Assembly (NCBI GenBank): GCA_029204225.1
Contig: CM055098.1
Coordinates: 17,503,303 to 17,567,302, forward strand
DNA from: Diphasiastrum complanatum
Taxonomy: Eukaryota > Streptophyta > Lycopodiopsida > Lycopodiales > Lycopodiaceae
Direction of reading: 5' to 3'
DNA: 64,000 bases
The notes under the pieces are model-generated. The model saw nothing but the letters and a program-made list of their open reading frames with translations, was not told where the DNA came from and made no database searches. This document shows positions 22,745 through 33,504 of the stretch, piece after piece. Within the stretch, counting starts at the first letter, position 1. The number at the start of each line of letters is the position of its first letter. A program made the position numbers and the translations under genes.

Positions 22745-22868
22745 CTACCACCTTTAACACTACCCCCACTAACTCTATTCCATATGTAAAGATGCTACTT
22801 TTAGACAGTTCTCTACTTCCTACACTAACACTACCACCTTTAACACTACCCCCACTAACTCTACTCCA
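22699..22868. repeat. 85-bp tandem duplication across an LTR border
   Basis: Two adjacent copies of a segment starting ATGTAAAGATGCTACTTTTAGACA (22,699 and 22,784). Each spans the outer end of the Copia-4 LTR and the start of the neighbouring repeat, and they differ at only a few positions. Confidence 0.9.
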
Positions 22869-23549
22869 CTAAACTAGCATTCAACATGATTTGTAGTGAA
22901 AGAGAGGGAGAGAGAGAGAGTTAGATGGAGATAATGAGCATAGATGGTAGATGTATAGAGAAATAGAGAGAGAGTGTGTGTGAGGAGGGAGGTTAGCTCA
23001 CTTGCTCATTGTACTTGCTAAGGGAGAAACATAAACTAATGAGACCAACAAAGCTTGAACTTGAAAGCAAATGAAAAACAACAAGAGCAATAGCAAGCAT
23101 TGAATAGCAAATGAGGATGCTTCTCTTTTAAAAATGGTAGAGTTTCCTCCTTCTCATTACGCATGCAAATAGAGTACAAATGGTGTCTTTTTATAGATGA
23201 GAAAGGCCCTTGCCCCAAAATTTTACTGGCTAATATTCACAATGACACTATCCATTCATCTTGGACCCAACTTGATCCAAGGGTCCATAAAAATTACATT
23301 AGGATTCACTAGATTCATGCGAGTCCAAAAGTGGACCCAAATCTAAAAAGTAAACTCTAAGTTCTAAAATGACTTTGGGCCTCAAGTTTTATTTTAATTA
23401 TAAAGAGTCCAAGTCTATTATTTCTATTTACAATTAGCTCACGTGCTCATTGGGCCATGGACTGATACATGCAGGAAGCCATCCCCTTGCAACACATTTA
23501 TTATTAAATTTATCCCTTTGCTCATGTTGTGTTGGGAATGCTCCCAACA
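22829..23549 (-). repeat. LTR-like interspersed repeat R, copy 1
   Basis: About 720 bp, nearly the same as 35,194-35,920 and in the same orientation. Both begin CACTACCACCTT, share a GA-rich run and end in CCCAACA. Read on the minus strand it starts TGTTGGG. In copy 2 the matching strand has TATAAAAAGGCACC about 0.35 kb in, which suggests an LTR read leftward. The left end lacks a clear LTR terminus. Confidence 0.65.
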
Positions 23550-23704
23550 GGACCCACGGCCTAAAGTAGTGTCGGTCCCTCAGCACTCTGCAGGTTCAGT
23601 AAAGAGAGCACTTGGATTGCCGCTGGTTGATCAGGTACGTCGTTACATCTTCCATAAAGGTGATTCTACCACTTTTATTCAAGTCTTTATTTGTGTGTAG
23701 GGAC
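23550..23704 (+). other. Exon-like fragment, origin unknown
   Basis: An open stretch (SAGSVKRALGLPLVDQ) ends at 23,634 directly before GTACGT, and an AG follows at 23,699-23,700, so it has the look of a host exon end and a 66-bp intron. I do not recognise the peptide. It may be captured host sequence or chance. Confidence 0.2.
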
Positions 23705-23904
23705 TTGTGGATGCTGGGATCCATCGTTGATCAATCCAAGCTTGAAAACGGCCCAGAAGGCCAACTCGGTAATACACACGAGCGATTGGCAGCTGATCTA
23801 TCACACGATCTAAGGCCAATGCCTTATTGGGATCAAAACAGATCGGTGGGAAGAAATTATCCCACTTGGTCTCTATACCCATTTGATATTCCAAATCTCA
23901 GAAG

Positions 23905-24018
23905 TAGACAGCTATCTAAAAGTGCATCTTTATATAGTTAGGTACCTATCCAGTGTTCTAACCCTTGTTGACAGGCGGGAGGGCTACTACTACACGAGAA
24001 CATCGACCCTACAGTGGT
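23905..24018 (+). repeat. Inverted fragment of the Copia-4 LTR
   Basis: Reverse complement of about 22,618-22,735 with few differences (TAGTTAGGTACCTATC, GGCTACTACTAC, GAGAACATCGACCCTACA). It makes an inverted repeat with the LTR 1.2 kb to the left. Confidence 0.8.
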
Positions 24019-25071
24019 GTTGTTGCCCGAGATAGGTTCTCACTAACTAGTATAGCTGCATTTTAGTTATTTCTTGCTTTTTAGAGTAGTTTTAGGTGGA
24101 TTTTGGGGTAGGAAGAGTTAGTTTTCTATATTTTCTTGTGTTTGGACTGTTCCTAGCTAGCGGAGGAGGTGTGAAGGGTAGAGGAGGCTTTGAACAGCCT
24201 CTAACGGCTTGACATCCAACCCAAAACCTGAGAAAACCCAAAAAACACACCAATCTGCATTTTGGAGAAAAAAAGAGTCAAATTTTTCATCAGATTTTGT
24301 TTTCTCCAAAAACCAGTGAGAGATAACCCTCACATAACTAACAACAGCTCCAGGGTATTGTCCCAGACTTGCATAGAATCCTGTGAGAGTTAGTTCCAAG
24401 CAGATTGCAAAAATCAGAGAAAAAAAACATAAAATTTCAAAAAATCCTTGTAAAAAGCCAAAAAAAATTCATATCTTCATAAGAACTCTCGCAGAGATCC
24501 CTGAAGTTCCATCTCATTGAGACCAGGACACAGTAGAGCTTGCAAGAGCTAGTTCAGAATTTAAGTGCTTGTGCAAGAGTTCCTAATGGAAAAAAGACAG
24601 GAAAATACCAAAGAGTCCTCGGAGACACTAAAATTTTCAGTTCTAATGGTCAAGAACCCTCGCAGAGAATTCTAAAGTTCCATCTCAGTGAGACTAGGAT
24701 ACAGGAGAGTCGCAAGAGTTAGTTTGATTCTAGTGAGTAGAAAATTGGATTTAAGTGCTGAAAAATCACTAAAATTTGAAGAATCATTTTTCATCAGTCA
24801 TGAAATCTGTGAGAGTTAGTACTGACTATTGGTAAAGATCAAGCCAAAATAGTCGTTTTGAACCCCGCAAATAGTGAAATTTTCACTTAATCCAAGAGTT
24901 AACCCTCGCAAAAAATTTCAGAGTCAGATCTACCTTAGATGAAGCTCCTGTAATCCTTGCGAGAGTTAGATCCTAGTTATCAAAGAGATATCAAGGTTTT
25001 TTTACTACAAAACAACTAAAGAACCCTCGCATAGCCAACCCTCGCACTAGTAACCCTCATAGACTAGATCA
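24019..25071 (+). other. Untranslated leader of the gypsy element Gypsy-2 (inferred)
   Basis: No coding signal. Phrases such as AACCCTCGCA and GCAAGAGTTAGT recur irregularly. Its position before gag makes it the probable leader. The matching 5' LTR and primer binding site were not found. Confidence 0.4.
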
Positions 25072-25387
25072 ATGGAAAGATCTACATCAGATCCAGCTAC
25101 TATCAAAATCTCAGGACAATCAGTGCAAGGAGTAAAAAGTTATCAAGGTAAAACCATCGTAAGAGGCCTGAATCCTCAATACCGGCCTATTAAATTGATC
25201 AGATCCATAAGATCCAAACTGCATCCCACTGTGCCAACAAGATCCAACTACCTTGGACTCCACCATCGGATGAATCTGAGATCTAGATGATCAGTAACAA
25301 GAAGGACAACGAATCAAGCACACACCTTCCCAGATTAGCAGTTTCGCAACAAGAGGCAGAACCAGAACTAGTGCCAATGGATCCAAT
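25072..25387 (+). pseudogene. Gypsy-2 gag, N-terminal piece before the copia insertion
   Basis: Starts MERSTSDPATIKISG and, after a frameshift near 25,285, ends EAEPELVPMDP at the insertion point. Joined at the CCAAT duplication with 31,149 onward, the reading frame continues PMGQLVLVTP without loss. Confidence 0.65.
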
Positions 25388-26162
25388 TGTCAGAAATGGT
25401 GAACTCCTGCAACTTTGTTGCAACATGAACACGAAGCGAAGGTGGAACAGAGAACAATTCATGAAAGTCAACGTCCCTTGATTCGAAAGACGAACAATAC
25501 GCGAATCATTCGCAAATCGCAAGCATACCTCCAAGACTGCAAAGGGACGCAAAACTAAAAGACACGAAAGGAACGAAAGGAATGAAAGGAAGCAAAAGAA
25601 ACAAAGGAGAATCTTTTGCGCTACCAACTGATAGCCAGTTGGCAGTTCAATAAGCTTGGAGTCATAGACTTTACGCCCAGCTGAAATGAGTAGCAACGAT
25701 GGAGAGTAACTGATTAGTTGATTAGCATTAACTAGCCTTGTAATTCTCTGTTTTAGTTATCTTGTAAACTCCATGTAGTGGAGATATATAAACTATTCTT
25801 TTGAATCATAACAAAGAATCTGAAGATCATGATTCTGTAATACAAGGAGACATAACGAGTAGAGCAGAAAAAAAAAAAAACTAGAAACCAAAGAGTTGTG
25901 CATGAAAGTCTGCCAATGAGCAGAACACAGTGAAAGAGCAAAGTGTCATTCCGCCAACGAGCGAGACACTGACGACCTTGCTCCAAAATCAAACTCATAA
26001 TCGATTACTCTAATTTTCGTGCATCTCCTTGTCTTGTGTTGTCTATATAGATTGTTTAGTCGTGTGTTTAGTTCCTGTGAAGCTTCCACACAAAAGAAAA
26101 TTCAAAGAAACAAAATCGTTCACGATAACGAAAACAAAAACAAAAAAGATGGTTTCGCGACA
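25388..26162 (+). repeat. Copia-2 5' LTR (775 bp)
   Basis: Begins TGTCAGAAATGG and ends GCGACA (TGTC..GACA inverted ends). It abuts the primer binding site. The 3' LTR at 30,431 is recognisably the same but 60 bp shorter, mainly in the part near 30,990. Confidence 0.95.
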
Positions 26163-26174
26163 TGGTATCAGAGC
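26163..26174 (+). other. Primer binding site of Copia-2
   Basis: TGGTATCAGAGC directly after the 5' LTR. Confidence 0.95.
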
Positions 26175-26226
26175 TTGCAGGTTGTCACTACTAATAACTA
26201 AGTAGTGATTTTCTAGACAACACAAT

Positions 26227-27130
26227 ATGGCTACACCAATCCAGACAAGAGTAGCGATCAGTCTTGATGGCGCAAATTATAGAATCTAGAAATTCAAAAT
26301 CAAAACACTTCTGAAGGGCAAAGGCATATGGTTGGTGACCAAACTCTCAGAGGTGCAGCCTCCAGAGGGAGACCCGAGGAGAGCGGAATGGATCAGAAAA
26401 GATGAGTGTGCAATGGCGATCATCGTTTCATCCATAAACAAAGATCTACTCATGTAGATTGAAGAATGTAAAAGCAGCCATGCAGCATGGAAAAGATTGA
26501 AACAGAAGTATGAAGTGAGGATTGCAGCTTCAGTCATGCCGCTTCAAAATCAACTGCAATCCATGCGATGGGATGGCAACCAGTTAGATCAGCACGTTGA
26601 GAAGATCAGAACGATCTTTGCTCAACTCGATGCATCAGGACAGGAGCACCAGGTCCAAGCACCACAGTAGCTGATGTACTTCATGAAATCTCTACCGACG
26701 TCCTATCAGCTTTTGAGAATGCTCATACTGAGTCTGCCAGATATGACATTCGACAAAGTAGTCAGTCTTGTCGTAATGAGAGACTGATGAGAGATGAAGG
26801 GGAGGGAAGCAATAATCAAGAGAAGGCCCTCTTCACGAAAGGAAAGAAGAAGAATAAAAACAAGCCAAGATTCAAAAAGATTAAGTCCTCAAATCAAAAA
26901 TCTTCTTCCTATGATCACTGTCACAAACCAGGCCATACGGCCAACAAATGCTGGTTCAATCCAACAATACCTTGCATGCACTACAAGAAGAAAGGACATT
27001 CTGCATATGATTGTAGATTCAACCCAAAAAGAAAGAACAAAGCTGAAAAGGCAAATGTTGCAGAGTCATCCAAGGATGCAGATAGAGGTGATGAAGTCTT
27101 CACGATACTCAATGAAGCTTCAACCAGCTA
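26227..27130 (+). pseudogene. Copia-2 gag
   Basis: Starts ATG at 26,227 (MATPIQTRVAISLDGANY) and keeps the gag opening (L.G.NY.I.KF....LL) and the UBN2 helix (AAWKRLKQKYE, QLDQHVEKIRTIF, LPTSYQ). Stops fall at a position normally Trp (26,290) and at other sites near 26,456, 26,668 and 26,787. Two zinc knuckles follow, both missing one Cys (YDHCHKPGHTANKC and CMHYKKKGHSAYDC; in the first the Tyr, and in the second the second Tyr, is where Cys is expected). Confidence 0.85.
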
Positions 27131-27506
27131 CACTGAATACGACTACGATGTAGTCATTGATTTAGGAGTAACATCACACATCACCTGCAACAAGAAGATC
27201 TTGATCGACTTCAGAGAGCTAAAAAATAACAAAGCAGTAATTCTAGGTGATGGGAGCAGACACGATGTCAAAGGCATCGGCACTCTATAGTTACAAACAC
27301 TGTCAGGCCAAGAAGAGCTGCCAGGAGCACTCTATGTGCCCTCACTCAGAAAAGATCTGCTATTAGTCTCCAAGATGGCAGATCTTGCATTTGAGCTTTG
27401 TTCGATGACAACACATGCCACATGATCAAGAAAATGACAAACAAGTTGCTGACGGTCGGATGCAGAGAAGGAAATCTCTACCAGGCCAAGATAGTCAGCA
27501 ACTCTA
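27131..27506 (+). pseudogene. Copia-2 aspartic protease with altered active site
   Basis: VIDLGVTSHIT at 27,153-27,185 corresponds to the copia protease signature V(I/L)DSGA..H.T, with Leu in place of the active-site Ser (codon TTA). The domain continues ILGDGSRHDVKGIGTL and, after a stop, LPGALYVPSLRKDLLLVSKM and GREGNLYQAKI, the last being the pre-integrase start. An LTR is inserted directly after this. Confidence 0.85.
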
Positions 27507-28293
27507 TGTCAAAAATGGTAAACTCCTGCAACTTTGTCGCGACACGAACAAGACACGAAGGTCGAACGAGAACAATTCGCGATAGTCAATGTGTCTTTGA
27601 CTCAAAGCACAAATGATTCGCGAATCAATCGCAAATCATAAACACACCTCCATGACCGCAAAGCACAAAATGGATGCAAAACGAAAACTACGAAAATAAA
27701 TGAAAAGAACGAGAACACACGAAGAGAAATCTTACGCGCTGCCAACTGGCAGTTCAACGGGCTTCATGTACAATTGAAACGAATAGAACGACAGAGACTA
27801 ACTAACTAGTTGATTAGCATTAACTAGTCTTGTGATTCTATGTTTAGCTATCTTGTAAACTCCAGACAGTGGAGGTATAAACGATCCTCTCTGGATCATA
27901 ACCAAAGAGAGAGAAAAAGTGATGAGAATTTTACAGAGATCTGTGAGAAATAGAGAGAGACGTAGCGAATAGAGTAAGAAAGCAAAAATATCGTAGCTAT
28001 GCATGAAAGTCTACCAACAAGCAGAACACGACGAAAGAGCAGAGAGTCAATCCACCAACGAGCGAGACACTAAAGATCTCGCTCTAAAATCAAACTGACA
28101 ATATAGTCGCTCGTGTATCTCTTGGCCTTGTGCTGTGTCTCTTGATTGCTAGAATAAAATATGTTTTGTGATGCGTAATCGAGTGTTTGGAATCCCGTAA
28201 GATCTTCCGCATGAAAAGAAAATTCAAAGACAGAAAATTGTTCGTGAATCAGAAAAGAGAGGACGAACACGAAACGAAAAAGCTTCCGCAACA
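27507..28293 (+). repeat. Additional Copia-2 family LTR inside Copia-2
   Basis: Starts TGTCAAAAATGGTAAACTCC and ends CCGCAACA. It follows the Copia-2 LTR along most of its length, with many differences. It lies between protease and integrase of Copia-2, so it is a solo LTR from a related element. Flanking bases (CTCTA, CTATG) do not make a clean target duplication. Confidence 0.7.
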
Positions 28294-28347
28294 CTATGAT
28301 AGCATATTAAATGCATCAGAAAATGAAGATCAGTCTGGCATAGGAGA

Positions 28348-29280
28348 ATGTATCATCTGAACATGCGGAGCCTGCATGACATGTGCAAGAAAGACATAGT
28401 CACAGGTCTCAAGATTTCAAGGTCCGAAACTGAGTTCTGTGAAGCCTATCAGAAAGGCAAGCAACATCGGAATCCATTCACGCATGAGAGAAGAAGAGCG
28501 AAAGAAGTTCTTGAGATCTTCCACTCTGATGTCTATGGACTGATGAAGATGGATTTGCTCTCAGGTTCGAGGTATTTTCTAACGTTCATAGATGATTACA
28601 ACCGGATGACCACAATCTACTACTTAAAGAAGAAATCCGAAGTATTTGATTCCTTCAAGAAGTTTGTGGCATTTGCAGAGCGACGCACCTTGAAAAATAT
28701 ACAGATCCTCAGATCTGACAATGGAGGTGAATACAAAAGCAAAGAATTTTCAAGATTTTGTGAAGAGCAGAGGATAGAACGCCAGTTCACTCCTGCATAC
28801 ACACAAGAATACAATGGTGTTGCATAAAGAAGAAACAAAATGCTAGTTGAAGGAGCCAGATGCATGATGGCACAGCTCAATTGCCAAGTCAATTCTAGAC
28901 TCAGGCAATAGCTACAACAATACACCTATAGAACAGATCTACAACAACAACGCTGGAAAACAAGACACCATACAAAATGTGGATACGTAGAATGTCTGAT
29001 CTATCATACGTACGAGTGTTTGGATGTGCAGCATACAAGCACATTCCCAAAGTAAAAAGAAACAAGCTCAATGACAAATCAGAGCAAACGATCATGGTCG
29101 GCTACTCGAACGGAACACAAGTGTACAAGCTCTACAACCCAACCACGAAGAAGGTTGTTTCGAGCAGAGATGCGAAGTTCGATGAGTCCACATTCCCTGG
29201 ACTGAAAGACGAAAGAGACCATGATATCTTCACACTATTGCCTACTCAAGAGGGAGATCAAGGACAGACATCAAATTAGA
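28348..29280 (+). pseudogene. Copia-2 integrase
   Basis: HLNMRSLHDM with E.CEAYQKGKQHR (remains of the HHCC zinc site), then the core with HSDVYG, YFLTFIDDYNR and RSDNGGEYKSKEF. In the NGVAE motif the catalytic Glu codon is a stop (TAA, 28,825-28,827). The C-terminal part is seen at 28,977-29,260 (RVFGCAAYKHIPK, MVGYSNGTQVYKLY, SRDAKFDES). Confidence 0.9.
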
Positions 29281-29433
29281 ATGCAGAGCCACAGACTCCA
29301 GAGCAGCAGAAAGCAGCAGATCTACCCCACGAACAAGAAACGTTCGAGAAGGTCAACAAGACAAAGAAGACCTCCAGGCCGCTACTCTGACAATCTTCAG
29401 TGGAGCGAAGACACGTAGTTCAAGTACTGTAGC

Positions 29434-30051
29434 TTGACTGAAGAGCCAACAACATATCAAAAAGCTATCCAGAGTCCAGAGGGAGAATTCTGGAAGCAGG
29501 CAATGTCACAGCAGATCGAGTTGATGAGGCGAAACGAGGCATGGACATTAGAGCTACTACCAGAAAACAGAAAAATAGTCAACTACAAGTGGGTATACAA
29601 GAAAAAGATAAAATCAGATGGCATCGTTGGCCAGTACAAGGCAACGCTTGTCGCAAAGGGCTACACACAGAGATATGGTGTTGATTATTTTGAAACATAT
29701 TCGCCGATGGTCAAGATGACAAGCATACGACTACTCCTTGCATACGCCACACAACACAATCTGGAAATTCACCAGATTCATGTGAAAACAGCCTTTCTCC
29801 ACGAAGATCTAGAGGAGAAAATCTTCATGAAGCAGCCTGAAGGTTTTGAAGACCTTGATAATCGACAATATATTTGTCAGTTGCAGAGATGCATCTACGG
29901 TCTAAAACAGGCATCACGAGCTTGGTATAAGAAGCTCAATGGTCTCTAAGTCTCTAGACTTTGATCCTACACAACTAGACTGCAATGTCTACATAAAAAG
30001 AGTAGGAAAAGATTTTGTGATATTGACTATCTTCGTGGATGATCCCTAATG
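29434..30051 (+). pseudogene. Copia-2 reverse transcriptase with internal deletion
   Basis: Starts MTEEPTTYQKAIQSPEGEFWKQAM and keeps NYKWVYKKK, VAKGYTQRYGVDYFETYSPM, the first catalytic Asp region changed to HQIHVKTAFLH (usually DV.TAFL), YGLKQASRAWYKKLN, then a stop, and FVDD at 30,032-30,043 in place of the usual YVDD. Directly after FVDD the sequence jumps to RNase H, so the thumb and connection are deleted. Confidence 0.9.
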
Positions 30052-30059
30052 ATAGAAAA

Positions 30060-30420
30060 TTCCTTGATGCTATCCTCTTGCGAAGCTGAATATGTCGCAG
30101 CTTCAAAGGTGACAAATGAGGTAGTGTGGTTGTAGATGATGCCGGAAGCAATCGGGATACCACAAGAAGGGCCATGTACGATGATGATGGACTCTCAGAG
30201 TGCCCTTTATCTGTCCCAGGATCCTATCTTCCATTCACAGACAAAACACATACCTCTAAAGTACCATCACGTTCGAGATTTAATCTTGAAAGGAGAGCTC
30301 CAGGTCCAGTACATAAAATCAAAAGACATGATTGCAGATCTGCTCATGAAACTGCTCAACAAGTCACTCTTTTCCAAGCAAAGAAAGGCAATTGGATTAA
30401 AGGCACAAAGCTGCAAGATT
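30060..30420 (+). pseudogene. Copia-2 RNase H fragment
   Basis: SLMLSSCEAEYVAASK, a stop, then DSQSALYLSQDPIFHSQTKH and HHVRDLI, IKSKDMIADLL..L, the standard C-terminal copia RNase H blocks with the Glu of EAEY and the Asp of DSQSA. The N-terminal part is missing because of the deletion after FVDD. Confidence 0.9.
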
Positions 30421-31145
30421 CAAGAGGGAGTGTCAGAAATGGTAAACTACTGCAACTTTGTCGCAACACGAACATGAAGCGAACGTCGAACGGAGAACAA
30501 TTCGTGAAAGTCAACATCTCTTGACTCAAAAGACGAATGATTCACGAATCATTCGCGAATCGCAAGCATACCTTCAGGACCACAAGAATCGTAAAGGGAC
30601 GAAAAACGAAAAGACATGAAAGGAACGAAAGGAAGCAAAAGAAACGAAGGAGAATCTTTCACACTGCCAACTGGTAGCTCAACAGGCTTGGAGTCGTAGA
30701 CTTCATGCCCAGCTGAAACGAGTAGCAATGACAGAGAGTAACTGATTAGTTGATTAGCATTAACTAGTCTTGTAATTCTCTGCTTTAGTTGTCTTGTAAA
30801 CTCCACATAGTGGAGATATATAAGCTATTCTCCTGAATCATAATGAAGTATATGAAGATCATGATTCTGTAATACAGAGAGACGTAACGAGTAGAGCAAA
30901 AAAAGAAAAATACTAGACACGAAAGAGTTGTGCATGAAAGTTTGCAAACGAGCAAAACACAACGAAAGAGCATAGTGTCATTCCGCCAACTTGTGATGTA
31001 TGTCTAGATTGTTAGAATGGAATGTGTTATGTGATGTGTAGTCGCGTGTCTAGATTCCTGTGAAGCTTCCGTGCCTAAGAAAATTTAAAGAAACAAAATC
31101 ATTCACGATCACGAAAATGAAAATGAAAAAGACGGTTTTGCGACA
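30421..31145 (+). repeat. Copia-2 polypurine tract and 3' LTR
   Basis: AAGAGGGAG lies directly before TGTCAGAAATGG (30,431). The LTR ends GCGACA at 31,145 and is followed by the CCAAT duplication. Confidence 0.95.
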
Positions 31146-31795
31146 CCAATGGGTCAACTCGTACTTGTCACTCCCTTAAAAGCAGTCCGGAGGGCACCTC
31201 AGATGGAGATACTAAAATACAATGGATCATCAGATCCCATTCACTTCCTCCTGATCTACGAGCAAGCTTGTGAAATCTACAACGATCGGACACTTGCAGA
31301 GAAGTTGATGTTGTTTCCTATGTCACTAATAGTTGTGGCTCAACATTGGTTTGTCAACTTGTCAAAGGAAGAAAAATCCACCTGGGAAGCGATTAAAATT
31401 GCTCTCATCACGTGCTTTAGACCAAGAAAGTTCCTAGAAGACCCGTTTCTCCTACTCAACAAGGTCAAGATGGGAAAAAGAGAAAGGTTCAATGACTATA
31501 TTGAGTAGGTCAAACATCTCCGATATGAGTGCAGTGCATCCCTAACTCCCGATCATGCGGTGATCATGTGGTTCCTTGTGGAGTTACCACGTAGCATCAA
31601 AAGAGAACTGAAACGATGGGAGCAATACGCTACTCTGCAAAAAGCTATGGAGGATGACATTAGGGAAGAGGATGAGGGATCAGACGATGAATATCCAACC
31701 ACCCATACTCCAACTCCCTCGATAGCATCATCATCATCAAATGATTCCACTCTATTCACAAAACTGTTGTTGGAATAAATGACAAAATTACACAA
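31146..31795 (+). pseudogene. Gypsy-2 gag (Retrotrans_gag domain)
   Basis: MEILKYNGSSDPIHFLLIYEQACEI, LMLFPMSLIVVAQHWFVNL, TWEAIKIALITCF and LLNKVKMGKRERFNDYIE match the Ty3/gypsy gag capsid pattern (F.G..DP..W...E..F.., LFP.SL.G.A..WF..L, TW..L...F...F). A TAG at 31,506-31,508 stands in the frame; the ORF then continues VKHLRYEC, VELPRSIKREL and an acidic tail. It is the continuation of 25,072-25,387. Confidence 0.85.
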
Positions 31796-32088
31796 ACAAC
31801 AGATGGAGCAACTTATGGCACAGTTTGATCATAAACTGAAAGCGTTACAAGGAGCTGTAGCAGCAACGCCCAATCGACCGGAACAGGAAGAAAGGAGATA
31901 GTATGAGAAGATATGGCATTGGGTACAGAGAGCACAAGCAGAGAAAAAAGAGCAAGAAAAGACCAACCCTATGGAACCTCTTGCTGATCGTGAACTAAAA
32001 TGCTCACAAGTCTGCTAGCAAGCCGTGTTAGTCTACTCCTCGGAGAATTACTACGGATTGCACCACAAGCTAAAGGCCTTTTGGCTGA

Positions 32089-32820
32089 ATGGGCCAAAAC
32101 AGATACGGAACCAGTATCGCCAAAGCCCATATATTGTACGGGGGCTACGATGAGACGAGTAACGTCCTCCACATCGGGGCAGCATGGAAGAGTGAGAAAC
32201 ACAACATCACCTTGCCAATCAAACACAAGATATTCGAGGATGAGACCACAGTGGTAGATGGAGGTTCAGGTTTCAATTTGATCTCCACTACTTTGTATCA
32301 AAAGTGGAGTTTACAGGGATTGAATCCAGCAAAATTCACCATCAAACTAGCAGATCAATTCTATGTAAAGCCAAAGGGTGTGGTTGCCGATATCCTCGTA
32401 AAAATAGCAGGCATGCAGTTTGTAATCACTTTTTTAGTGATGCACATACCAGAGTCCCCATCTGCATACCGTGTTTTACTGAGAAGGCCATGATTAAGGA
32501 CTGCACAAATAGCACACAGCTGGGGTACGAGGAAACTCACCTTTGAGAATAGAGAACAGGCTGTAAAGGTCAATCCAACCACATGGGTGGTGAAACCTAT
32601 TGCACCCAAGGCTGATGACGGATCATCCACGACAGATCATATCATCGATCGCCCAAGGCAAGCCAAGGGTGGTCACTACAATTCAGAGACAGATGTCATG
32701 ATATGGACGGATGCATTAGCAACGATTGACTACCAAGCATGTCAATATGACTCGGATCCTGAACCTAGCACATCTTCACCCAAGTGTTATACCATAGACA
32801 CACCAATTACATTTGGACTG
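32089..32820 (+). pseudogene. Gypsy-2 aspartic protease
   Basis: VVDGGSGFNLIST at 32,251-32,290 is the DGGSGVN-type active site seen in many plant gypsy elements. After it come FTIKLADQFYVKPKGVVADILVKI and VITFLVMHIPESPSAYRVLL, corresponding to the (I/M)ADQ...PLG.....V.I and D.PY.LLLGRPWL blocks. A stop at 32,491-32,493 and frame changes follow. The region ends with ALATIDYQACQYD, comparable to NWSHSLATIDC in the other gypsy copies. Confidence 0.8.
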
Positions 32821-32953
32821 TTGCTTCTGTTTCCATTCCCATCTTCTCTGTAGATACTACTTCTACCTCTGTTCCTTTCTCTACCACCCCTTCTATTACC
32901 ATCGCTTCTTCCATCCCCTTTGCTTCCACCGTTGTCCCTCTCCAGTTCAATCC

Positions 32954-33499
32954 TGTAAAAATTGTCAACATTTCCTAGCTAGTTTGAGGCCTAAATTGGC
33001 AATTTTTATACATAGTTTTGGTACTGGAGTTTCACACATGTGAGTAGCTATTTTTCTTATATAGGAAATATTTAGGGTCAAGTACCTTTTAGAGAGAGGA
33101 GAGAGAGTCATCTTTCTCATCCATAAATAGTAGAAAATGCATGGAGAAACAGGATAGAGAAACTTATTATATTGTTGAGAGAGATCAATAGATCATTGTC
33201 ACAGTTTCTTCCTCCATTGTGAGCATTGTTTTGTGTATTGTCTTCAAGCTCTTGTGTATGATCTTAGGTGCTATCCAAAAGTGGTAGGGTGCTGTTCCAC
33301 GGCCTGTTTGTTGTTATTTTTGGCTGCCATCGGTATCTTTCATAAGTTTTTTTTGTCTCTTGAATGCTTTGTCAAGTTGATGTGTATCAAAGGTAGGATT
33401 AGGATGCTTTGCCATTTCTAGATTTTGTAATTTGTTGTGCAAAGATCTTAGCCAGAACATTTGGGATCTTAGATCCATTCAAGATCCACTTTTTCCACA
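32954..33499 (+). repeat. Solo LTR of the Copia-3 family, AATCC target duplication
   Basis: 546 bp from TGTAAAAATTG to TTTTCCACA. AATCC flanks it exactly at 32,949-32,953 and 33,500-33,504. Removing the LTR and one AATCC joins QFNP to TDSQLFLDTM across the break. It is related to the LTR at 18,003-18,657 in the opposite orientation. Confidence 0.92.
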
Positions 33500-33504
33500 A
33501 ATCC

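Larger units (their letters stand above)
25388..31145 (+). mobile_element. Copia-2: complete Ty1/copia element, CCAAT target duplication, nested in gypsy gag
   Basis: 5' LTR 25,388-26,162, initiator-Met primer binding site 26,163-26,174, gag, protease, integrase, reverse transcriptase, RNase H, polypurine tract and 3' LTR 30,431-31,145. The 5-bp sequence CCAAT flanks it exactly (25,383-25,387 and 31,146-31,150). The coding region has many stops, a protease active-site change, a lost integrase Glu and a large internal RT deletion. A further LTR of the same family (27,507-28,293) interrupts it between protease and integrase. Confidence 0.95.

Noticed and set aside
22618-24018. Inverted repeat pair as terminal repeats of a DNA transposon
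   Set aside because: The left arm is an internal part of a complete copia LTR with its primer binding site, and the right arm is a fragment of the same LTR in reverse.
4862-26174. Primer binding sites as tRNA genes
   Set aside because: Only the 12-bp 3' end complement of initiator-Met tRNA is present at each place, without a cloverleaf.
27502-28298. Five-base target duplication around the inner LTR
   Set aside because: CTCTA and CTATG do not match well enough to claim one.
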